Of a DNA stretch of 5,888 nucleotides, positions 1 through 5,888 are shown one piece after another (the first letter of the stretch is position 1; each line of letters starts with the position of its first letter). The notes under the pieces were generated by a model. The model saw only the letters and a program-made list of their open reading frames with translations, was not told where the DNA came from and ran no database searches. The stretch lies in the NCBI GenBank assembly GCA_963578625.1, contig CAUZEO010000333.1, positions 1 to 5,888 of the forward strand. The letters run 5' to 3'. A program made the translations under genes and the position numbers. Source of the stretch: CAUZEO01 sp963578625 (GTDB lineage Bacteria > Verrucomicrobiota > Kiritimatiellia > SLOV01).

Positions 1-20
1 AGTCGACATTCGGGACAAAC

Positions 21-668
21 GTGAGCGACGATCAGACATTGCGCCAGGAAATTACCGACCTCTACCGCTACTCGGCGGGAATGGGACTCAATGAACTGTC
101 TTCGGGCAACCTGAGTTGTCGGCACGAGGACGGGATGCTGATCTCGCCGAGAGGCGCATCGGAGGAATCAATTGCACCCGAACGCATCGTTCGGGTTTCT
201 CTCGACGGAGAGTGGGAGGGAGAAATCAAGCCATCCGCGGAGTGGCGTATGCACGCCGAAGTGTACAAACAACACCGCGAGGCCCAGGCCGTAGTACATA
301 CCCACTCGGACCACTGCGTGGCATTGTCCTGCCAGAACCAGCCGTTGCCGGGCTTTCACTACCTGGTGGGATTATTCGGTGGCAACGACGTGCCTTGTGT
401 CCCGTATTCCACCTTCGGCACCGAACAGCTTGCAGAAGATGCCGCCGCCGCACTCGGTGAACGCTCCGCTTGCCTGCTCAGTAATCACGGCATGATTTGC
501 CGTGCTGAAAACCTGAAAGCGGCAGTGGACAAGGCTCATTGCCTGGAGATCATGTGCCGACAGTATGTGTTGTCACGACAGATGGGGGAGCCAAGTCGGC
601 TCACGGACGATCAGTGGACGGAATTCTTCGACCGACTCCACAAGGTGAATTACGAGCAATACATCTGA
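21..668 (+). CDS. Class II aldolase, L-fuculose-1-phosphate aldolase-like
   Basis: Cytoplasmic zinc-dependent aldolase of the class II aldolase/adducin family. Its closest remembered relative is E. coli FucA, which splits L-fuculose 1-phosphate into dihydroxyacetone phosphate and L-lactaldehyde. The 215 residues equal FucA in length, and the key positions align with an offset of one: E74 in PSAEWRMH (catalytic acid/base), zinc ligands H93 and H95 in VVHTHSDH and H156 in LLSNHGM, and Y114 in FHYLVG. The phosphate-pocket motif SSGN (27-30) is present, but R44 stands where FucA has Thr43. The GTG start at 21 is chosen because it gives FucA-like length and has a weak GGGA at 12-15. The frame stays open to the left edge, so a slightly earlier start is possible. 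No signal peptide or membrane segment is seen. A secreted hydrolase-like gene follows after 13 bases. Related ketose-phosphate aldolases or decarboxylases remain possible, so no gene symbol is assigned. Confidence 0.9.
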   Translation: MSDDQTLRQEITDLYRYSAGMGLNELSSGNLSCRHEDGMLISPRGASEESIAPERIVRVSLDGEWEGEIKPSAEWRMHAEVYKQHREAQAVVHTHSDHCVALSCQNQPLPGFHYLVGLFGGNDVPCVPYSTFGTEQLAEDAAAALGERSACLLSNHGMICRAENLKAAVDKAHCLEIMCRQYVLSRQMGEPSRLTDDQWTEFFDRLHKVNYEQYI

Positions 669-681
669 ACCCGGCGAGCAA

Positions 682-762
682 ATGAATGGCATAAAGAAAT
701 CTTTAAAGATAGCACTTACGCTCCTTTGGGTGGCATGGGGGTTCGTTCCCCAGGGGGTCGCG
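682..762 (+). other. Signal peptide of the hydrolase-like protein
   Basis: The first 27 codons give a short basic N-region (MNGIKKSLK), a hydrophobic stretch of about 12 residues (ALTLLWVAWGFV) and a polar end PQGVA before EPALSW. This is consistent with Sec export and signal peptidase I cleavage after A27. No lipobox cysteine is present, so the product should be soluble in the periplasm or outside the cell rather than a lipoprotein. Cleavage after A30 is a weaker alternative. Confidence 0.8.
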
Positions 763-3393
763 GAGCCGGCTCTTTCGTGGCGGGATCCTTACTATCGGAA
801 AGAGCTGAAGAACGAGGCTCTGGCAGCCCAGCTTCAATCCGGATTTCTGGTTCGGTTGACCGATCGGAAGTCAGGACGGGATCTGGTTTCCATCGATCCG
901 TCGGAAATTCCGTCCAGTCTCCCGCTGTTTGGGGATCAAAGCGTTACTCTGGACGATTTTGAAGTTCATATGCGAGCGTCCGGGGAATCGGTCCTTACCC
1001 GGTTCGAGGCGCCGGATCGGACGCAGTGGGACATTTCGTGGACCATTGAGCCGGGGAGCGGCGATCTGATCGCAAATAGCCGGGCGTCGGCGCCCGATCC
1101 TGTCGGGGAATTGCGCATGTTTTTCCTCGGATGCGACATCGCGGAGCACGCGGTAATCTGGGTCGGCGGCTATGGTGTAGGCAGACACTTTCGCGCGCCG
1201 TGGAGTGGGGCCCCGATCGGCGATCCCGTGGGACCTGTCAGCCCCCAGAGCTTCGTGCATCCGCTGGTATCGCTCTTCCAGGCCGGGCGGGAAGGGTGGT
1301 TTATCGAGGGGCGCGAAGAGAGGATCGGCCCCGCATGCCTCATGATCGGCGGAAAGGGCGGCACCGTAAATCTTGCGTATGTCCGACGATTTCCGATTCC
1401 GACCAATCGGCCGCGGCTGTATGAGATCCGAATCCGGGCCTACCGCGATCAGTGGGAGGACGCAGTGGATCCATACGTGGCATGGATGGAAGAGGGGGCC
1501 GGCTTCGTTCCCCTTGAAAACCAAAAACCTGACTGGATCAAGGAAATCAAAACCCAGGCCTATGTGCGGGTAGGGGACTTCGAGACTCTGGACTCGCTGG
1601 CGAAGGAAGTGGACCCATCCAAGACGCTGATCGGCCGGATGGTCGGGTTCCGTCACTACGCGATGGACACCCATTATCCCGACTACGAGCTGACGGACAC
1701 TGCGCGAAAATGGTTCAGGCATGCCCGGGACCTCGGATTCCATGCCGGCGCCCATTTCAACAGCAAGAACATATCCTCGATCTTTCCCGAGTTGGTTGAA
1801 CGCTTCCGGCCCGGGCTCAGGGTCGAGGGAGTGGATGAACACGGAAATGAGATCTACGAATCCATCCATAACGGAACCCTTCTCCGTTGTTCTGCTGCTT
1901 TTAAGCCCTGGCGCGATTATCTGATCGAACAAATGCAGGACGCAGTAGAGTCGGGTGTTGACGTGATTTACCTCGATGAATCGATGGCCCCAAATGGGAA
2001 GTTCCTGGTCGACGGCGTGAACGGGATCGAGGGAATTATGCTGCTCATGCAAGAGGTTCGCGCGGCCTATCCCGACGTGGCGATCGAGACCGAGCAATTC
2101 AATCCGCTCGCCAACCGGCATGCCGCCTTCGCTCTCAGCCAGATGCCGCCGGGTCATCCGCTTAGCGGGTATATTTTCCGGCGCTTCGTGAAGGTCGTAC
2201 CCGAAGGATGGATGTACATGCCGACGGAGGAGCACTTGATGGATGCATTCGATAGTTGGGGGTACATGTTGCCGGGGGCGGATCCGCTTCATGAAAAACC
2301 CTGGATGCACATCGCGCGCGCGTTTCAAGAGCACGACCTGGTTCCTGATTCGCGCTTGCCTCGCGTGGCCGCCCCAAAATACGTGGACCACTACTCCCAC
2401 GGGACCATGCCTGATTTGGGTTCGCCGCCGGCAGGCGAGGTGTTGAAGCTGTTCGGCTATCGTGGAAAGAACGGGACGACGGCGTATTTCGAAAAGCATC
2501 CCACCCGGCGCGGGCTCATGATTTACGAACCGGGAAAAGAACCGGCCTGGGCAGGGGCGTGGCACTATGGAATTGATTCCTGGCCGGCGTTGGTGGAGCC
2601 TGAGTACAGCGAGGTACCCGGTAAACTCATTTCGTACTGGTTGATCTACGACGACGAGAAACTTCTGGGGCTCAATCCGAAGCTTACTTACTCCTTTACC
2701 TCGGGGACCACCGTGCCGCCCGGGCGATTTCATCTTTCGGCGATCCCTCCGGACTTCGCCCATCACTCCAGCATGGACCGGAGAATTCTGTCCCAGGAAA
2801 TGGGCAACTCTCTTGACTACTTCAAGGTGTTCTTTTCCGGAACCGGCAGGCTCGAGATGTTTGTTCCGGATGAATATGATGTGTACCTGGACGGCGAAAA
2901 ATTACTTGTCGACCGGGAGGCCCGACAGGCCGTCGCGGACGCGAGCGCACCCCCGTCGGATCCCTCCGTCATCATGGCCTTTCGCCGTCTGGATCTTCCG
3001 CTCACGGGACCTTGGCTCGATTTTCCGTTGCAAGCCAGGCCGTATTATACCGGCTACATCGACCGGGACGAATCGGTAGGGTTTCATTCCGCTGTTACCG
3101 GGATCGGCATCATCATCGGCCGGCTTCCTGAAGCGAAGCGTATCCGCCTTCTGGGCAGCTATGAAGTCATGCGCGAGTCAATCGGTGACGGAAATCAAGG
3201 TACGCTCCGAATGAACGGAAAGGAACTCTGGCGCGCGCCCGTAGAGAAGCCACCTTTCGCAAAACATGAATTCGACATCGATGTTTCCACCCTGGCCGGC
3301 GAGTACGTGATGCTGGAATTTGCGGTGGAAGGGGAGATTCATGCCTGGTGGCGGGCAACCTGGGCGGACCCGCGGGTTGTAGTGGAAAACTGA
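682..3393 (+). CDS. Secreted glycoside hydrolase-like protein, probable (beta/alpha)8 barrel (DUF6259-like?)
   Basis: Predicted exported protein of 903 residues. The N-terminus is a classical signal peptide: lysines at 5, 6 and 9, a hydrophobic core at about 10-22, and likely cleavage after QGVA (27). This supports the ATG at 682 despite a weak ribosome site (GGCGAG at 673-678). Residues about 28-270 look like a beta-sandwich of the kind preceding catalytic barrels in GH31/36/101-type enzymes. Residues about 285-560 alternate strands and helices like a TIM barrel. VDVIYLDES places D432 and E433 at a strand end, and VAIETEQF places E469 and E471 at the next, so these are candidate catalytic acids. 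Residues about 640-780 are beta-rich. Residues about 800-900 (TLRMNGKELW, then LAGEYVMLEF and TWADPRVV) resemble a jelly-roll accessory or carbohydrate-binding domain. DUF6259 membership is a recollection, not a search result. Linkage to the FucA-like aldolase suggests glycan degradation; the substrate is unknown. Confidence 0.8.
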   Translation: MNGIKKSLKIALTLLWVAWGFVPQGVAEPALSWRDPYYRKELKNEALAAQLQSGFLVRLTDRKSGRDLVSIDPSEIPSSLPLFGDQSVTLDDFEVHMRASGESVLTRFEAPDRTQWDISWTIEPGSGDLIANSRASAPDPVGELRMFFLGCDIAEHAVIWVGGYGVGRHFRAPWSGAPIGDPVGPVSPQSFVHPLVSLFQAGREGWFIEGREERIGPACLMIGGKGGTVNLAYVRRFPIPTNRPRLYEIRIRAYRDQWEDAVDPYVAWMEEGAGFVPLENQKPDWIKEIKTQAYVRVGDFETLDSLAKEVDPSKTLIGRMVGFRHYAMDTHYPDYELTDTARKWFRHARDLGFHAGAHFNSKNISSIFPELVERFRPGLRVEGVDEHGNEIYESIHNGTLLRCSAAFKPWRDYLIEQMQDAVESGVDVIYLDESMAPNGKFLVDGVNGIEGIMLLMQEVRAAYPDVAIETEQFNPLANRHAAFALSQMPPGHPLSGYIFRRFVKVVPEGWMYMPTEEHLMDAFDSWGYMLPGADPLHEKPWMHIARAFQEHDLVPDSRLPRVAAPKYVDHYSHGTMPDLGSPPAGEVLKLFGYRGKNGTTAYFEKHPTRRGLMIYEPGKEPAWAGAWHYGIDSWPALVEPEYSEVPGKLISYWLIYDDEKLLGLNPKLTYSFTSGTTVPPGRFHLSAIPPDFAHHSSMDRRILSQEMGNSLDYFKVFFSGTGRLEMFVPDEYDVYLDGEKLLVDREARQAVADASAPPSDPSVIMAFRRLDLPLTGPWLDFPLQARPYYTGYIDRDESVGFHSAVTGIGIIIGRLPEAKRIRLLGSYEVMRESIGDGNQGTLRMNGKELWRAPVEKPPFAKHEFDIDVSTLAGEYVMLEFAVEGEIHAWWRATWADPRVVVEN

Positions 3394-3394
3394 A

Positions 3395-3472
3395 GAGCTA
3401 GCGGCTTGCCCACTTCTCCCCGGATCTCGGGGATTTCTTGTGTTGCTGGCGCAAAATGAAGTCCGCTAGCTC
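3395..3472. repeat. Perfect 10-bp inverted repeat in the convergent intergenic gap
   Basis: GAGCTAGCGG at 3395-3404 is the exact reverse complement of CCGCTAGCTC at 3463-3472, with 58 bases between that include the small GC hairpin. Pairing can continue outward across one mismatch (AA/TC at 3392-3393 and 3474-3475 pair as G-C and A-T). Read on the minus strand, the closing arm is followed by TTCAGTTTTCC (3394 back to 3384), so the structure could end minus-strand transcripts, although its loop is much larger than usual. The core GCTAGC is itself palindromic, which raises the chance of fortuitous pairing. Confidence 0.6.
3417..3439 (+). terminator. Candidate intrinsic terminator after the plus-strand gene pair
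   Basis: TCCCCG (3417-3422) pairs with CGGGGA (3428-3433) around the five-base loop GATCT. The T-rich run TTTCTT follows at once (3434-3439). It lies 24 bases past the stop of the hydrolase-like gene. The stem is short (6 bp) and the T-tract is interrupted, so termination may be inefficient. In the minus direction the stem is followed by AGAAGTGG, which does not look like a terminator. Confidence 0.5.
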
Positions 3473-3495
3473 ATCGTGGGCGGCGAGGCTGTTAT

Positions 3496-5888
3496 TTACT
3501 CCGGCAACGTAACTTCCAACCGGTAAGTCCGGCGAGGCTGCAGGTCGCCATCCAGAAAAATTGTTCCGGGTCCCTGGCCGGGAATTGCCCCAAAGCCGGG
3601 CAAAACTATCCAGTTGGTGTTGGTGGGCTGTTCCGCCCATTCCATGGTGTAGAGCCGTTGTGTCGATGTATCCGCGATCAGGGCGATTCCGTTGCTCTGG
3701 GATTGAATGGAAAGGCTGAGAACAGAATTCGTGTCTGTGGGTGAAGTGTCCGCGATGTACTCGGAACGGTTGTTTGCCCAGTCTCCGTCGGAATTCAGCA
3801 GCGCATCCGCGCTGCTGGTTGGATTCAGTCCGAATTGAAGCTCCCATACGTCAGGCATGACGTCACCATCGTCGTCCTCATCATGAAAGTCAGCCAGCCC
3901 ATCGGAATCCGTGTCGGCCAACACCGTTTCCTCTTCATCGTAATCGTCCTCTGACTGGAGGTCGGCGACTTCCGCATAAACAATTTCCGACCGTTGAATG
4001 AGCGTGCCCGTTGCTGTTGAAGGCACGGTGACCGCCACCGTTGCTTCGGCCGAGCCACTCGCCGGGATTGTTCCGAAATCAAGGACCAGCGGATCGACGC
4101 CGGCCGCCGAGCCCTGGGAGAGGACGACCGCGCCAAGACCGTAGTGATCTCCGGCAATTTCTACGTGAACCAGTCGAGGTGATACATCCGTTCGCTTGGA
4201 ACTGAACTCCGCCCGGTACTGGAAGTATCGATTGTTCGGCGCGACCGACTGCGCGACTGACGGAGTTCCTGCCTGCAGGTTCGAGCGTTCATCAAACCAG
4301 GTCAGGCTGGTTCCGTCCGGCCCGAGAAACGATTCGCCGGCGCAGAGATCGTCGTCACACGACCGAACTTGAAATCTTATATCGAGAACATCACGAAGGT
4401 AATACGCCTCAATCTGCGCTTCAGATAGGGCTGAAATCGATACGGCGCATTCATCGACATCGGCCGGTAGAGGATCCAGTCCGGGTCTTCGTGTCCCGAT
4501 GCGAAACGGGACAGCTGCGAACCCGTTCGTATCTACAGCTGATGCCTCCATTTGTCCATTCAGGAACAAGGCCGACGTGCCGTCGGATTCACGACGATAG
4601 GCGACATGGTGCCACTGGCCGGTGGGTATCGGGGACACCGAAGAACAGATCGCAACATCATCCTTTTCGACAACCAGCGCCCCTGCATCGAATCGAGCGG
4701 CAAAGCGATTCGTTTCCCCTGACTCGTACTGGCTCCACAATGTGCCGTCCCCCGACGGTCTGACCCAACCGAAAATTGTAACCGGCTGCAGTGGGACGGC
4801 AGACAATACCGGCGTCGCGGTAACAAGGTAGTCGTCAAGTCCGTCCAGTGAAATTGCGCTATGAAACAGTCCCGTAACGGATCGATTCAATCCGCCGTCG
4901 CCGGCCAATAGCGTCGCGTGGTTGGGAACACCGGATGAATTCGAGATTACGGTTCCGTTCGTGGCTGGGGACTCGTCGAGGTGCAGCAACAGGGTCAGCC
5001 CGATACGGCCATGCCCGATGTCGCCTGCTTCGGGGTGGGATTGGCTTCTTGCCCTGAAAGATTTCTCGCCCAGAATGGTGTGGGCGGAGGGATCGAACGG
5101 ATAGCCGGCGTCCGCGAGCCCGCCGTCCGTCAATGGTTTCCCATAGGGCATGAAGGGGATCCAGGAGAACGTGTCCCAGGAAACCGTCTGTTGGGCATCG
5201 ATTACCCGGGAGGTGAAGCTTCCCGAGCCCGCGGCAAGGCCCGTCGAGTCCAGTTCCACCCAGCCCTGAGTTCCGCTCCACGCCACGCCACTTTTCGTGC
5301 CGCCCGCGAAACCTGCCGTATCGTCCGCGTCATCAATTTGATCGATTTGATTAAACACCACTCCGGTCGGCATATTCGCTTCCACCACGATGCCCGCAAC
5401 ATTGTCCGGTCCTTCGTTGGTCACTCCGATGACATAGGTCAATCGGTTGGTGGTGTGCAGGGGATCTTCGCTGTCACGAACGGAGATGGCCAGGTTGGAA
5501 TGGGCCGCGCTTTCCAGATTCGGATGAAGAACAAAGAGGCCGTGCTCGGAGCTGCTTACGATCACGATGCCGCTTTCAAAGAACGGATAACAACTCCATG
5601 CACCGAGGAACTCGAAACCGTCTCCGTCCGGGTACGTGTCGAAATGCCCGGCCAGTGTGAGGTTTGCCTGACTCAGGTCCGTCAGTTCAAGGATCCGGAG
5701 TCCGGCCTGGTAGTTTGCCTGGTAGACAAGATTCGACACGATGTAGAGATTGTGGTCGCGCGCCGCATGGTTCTGCTGGTGGAACCCGATGTACGAAATA
5801 TTTGTGAGATTGGATACGTCGAAAACGTGGGTTTTGGTATTCCCGGGGTCGTCCTCATCGTTCATGACGAAGTATGCCTGATCTTCCG
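3496..5888 (-). CDS. Choice-of-anchor B / DUF11 / LamG mosaic surface protein, N-terminus outside window
   Basis: The reading frame enters from the right edge: seven more in-frame codons (EDQAYFV) precede the first Met at 5865 and continue the domain, so that Met is internal. Numbering from it gives 789 residues. Residues 1-117 match the end of the choice-of-anchor B (LVIVD-like) family: NTKTHVFDVS, DHNLYIVSNLVYQANY, GLRILEL, HFDTYPD, GAWSCYPFFESG and HGLFVL. Then come a DUF11-like first half (123-172, TYVIGVTNEGPDNVAGIVV), a SFTSRVIDA beta-sandwich first half (206-262), a LamG-like domain (289-490, SLDGLDDYL, GWVRP, GQWHHVAYR), the sandwich second half (495-571, FQVRSC, RYFQYRAEF), a DUF11-like second half (578-650, LSQGS, LDFGTIPASGS), Asp-rich calcium-type repeats (651-713) and a C-terminal beta domain (714-789). 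It is probably exported and surface-associated, with a binding or structural role; no catalytic motif is seen. The signal peptide would lie outside the window. It converges on the hydrolase-like gene. Confidence 0.85.
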   Translation of the reverse strand, partial: EDQAYFVMNDEDDPGNTKTHVFDVSNLTNISYIGFHQQNHAARDHNLYIVSNLVYQANYQAGLRILELTDLSQANLTLAGHFDTYPDGDGFEFLGAWSCYPFFESGIVIVSSSEHGLFVLHPNLESAAHSNLAISVRDSEDPLHTTNRLTYVIGVTNEGPDNVAGIVVEANMPTGVVFNQIDQIDDADDTAGFAGGTKSGVAWSGTQGWVELDSTGLAAGSGSFTSRVIDAQQTVSWDTFSWIPFMPYGKPLTDGGLADAGYPFDPSAHTILGEKSFRARSQSHPEAGDIGHGRIGLTLLLHLDESPATNGTVISNSSGVPNHATLLAGDGGLNRSVTGLFHSAISLDGLDDYLVTATPVLSAVPLQPVTIFGWVRPSGDGTLWSQYESGETNRFAARFDAGALVVEKDDVAICSSVSPIPTGQWHHVAYRRESDGTSALFLNGQMEASAVDTNGFAAVPFRIGTRRPGLDPLPADVDECAVSISALSEAQIEAYYLRDVLDIRFQVRSCDDDLCAGESFLGPDGTSLTWFDERSNLQAGTPSVAQSVAPNNRYFQYRAEFSSKRTDVSPRLVHVEIAGDHYGLGAVVLSQGSAAGVDPLVLDFGTIPASGSAEATVAVTVPSTATGTLIQRSEIVYAEVADLQSEDDYDEEETVLADTDSDGLADFHDEDDDGDVMPDVWELQFGLNPTSSADALLNSDGDWANNRSEYIADTSPTDTNSVLSLSIQSQSNGIALIADTSTQRLYTMEWAEQPTNTNWIVLPGFGAIPGQGPGTIFLDGDLQPRRTYRLEVTLPE
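3727..3915 (-). other. Asp-rich thrombospondin type 3-like calcium-binding repeats (protein region)
   Basis: This stretch encodes residues 651-713 of the mosaic protein. It contains DTDSDGLADF, HDEDDDGDVMPDVWEL, FGLNP and NSDGDWANNRSEY. The DxDxDG-type loops followed by a WEL..GLNP motif are typical of extracellular calcium-binding linker repeats in secreted proteins of PVC bacteria. It separates the DUF11-like half from the final beta domain and probably acts as a rigid, calcium-stabilised spacer. Confidence 0.75.

Noticed and set aside
669..681. A separate promoter for the hydrolase-like gene
   Set aside because: The 13-base gap is too short for a promoter, and no convincing -10/-35 pair was seen in the end of the aldolase gene.
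871..2766. A 631-codon open frame on the minus strand, opposite the hydrolase-like gene
   Set aside because: It is rich in Arg, His and Pro, has no recognisable domain or signal, and lies wholly antisense to a coherent secreted protein. Long antisense frames are common opposite GC-rich genes.
3395..3472. The 10-bp inverted repeat as the ends of a miniature transposable element
   Set aside because: The enclosed 58 bases contain a terminator-like hairpin, no flanking target-site duplication is evident, and no second copy is seen in the window.
3398..3847. A 149-codon minus-strand frame overlapping the 3' end of the mosaic surface gene
   Set aside because: It overlaps the Asp-rich repeat and C-terminal domain in another frame, has low-complexity composition, and shows no domain. 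Its tail merely runs into the intergenic gap.
5863..5865. ATG at 5865 as the true start of the minus-strand protein
   Set aside because: The seven in-frame codons before it (EDQAYFV) continue the choice-of-anchor B motif, no signal peptide follows it, and no stop intervenes before the window edge.

Overview
The window is bacterial, GC-rich, accessory carbohydrate and surface-protein territory. It holds two tandem plus-strand genes that converge on one long minus-strand gene, which runs off the right edge. The likely source is the PVC superphylum, with Kiritimatiellota or Verrucomicrobiota the best guess. This rests on the C-terminal block of the minus-strand protein (Asp-rich repeats, a WELQFGLNP-type motif, then a short beta-rich tail ending in YRLEVTL) and on the style of the secreted hydrolase-like protein. 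It is inferred from remembered family patterns, not from a database search.

Left part (1-3393): a cytoplasmic class II aldolase closely resembling L-fuculose-1-phosphate aldolase (21-668) is followed after 13 bases by a 903-residue exported protein (682-3393). That protein has a signal peptide, a beta-sandwich N-terminal part, a probable (beta/alpha)8 barrel with candidate acidic catalytic residues, and beta-rich C-terminal domains. The close spacing suggests one transcript. A plausible joint role is extracytoplasmic cleavage of a glycan rich in deoxysugars, followed by aldol cleavage of the phosphorylated sugar inside the cell. The substrate is not shown by the sequence. Any promoter lies left of the window.

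Middle (3394-3495): a 102-base gap between convergent genes. It holds a compact GC hairpin followed by a T-rich stretch, which suits termination of the plus-strand pair. Around it is a perfect 10-base inverted repeat whose T-rich flank suits the minus strand.

Right part (3496-5888): a secreted or surface mosaic protein whose N-terminus lies beyond the window. In order it has the end of a choice-of-anchor B (LVIVD-like) repeat domain, the first half of a DUF11-like domain, the first half of a 'TSRVxDA' beta-sandwich, a LamG-like domain, the second half of the TSRVxDA domain, the second half of the DUF11-like domain, Asp-rich calcium-type repeats and a C-terminal beta domain. The arrangement reads as domains inserted inside domains and is the most interesting structure here. 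No RNA genes, CRISPR arrays, transposases or phage genes were seen.
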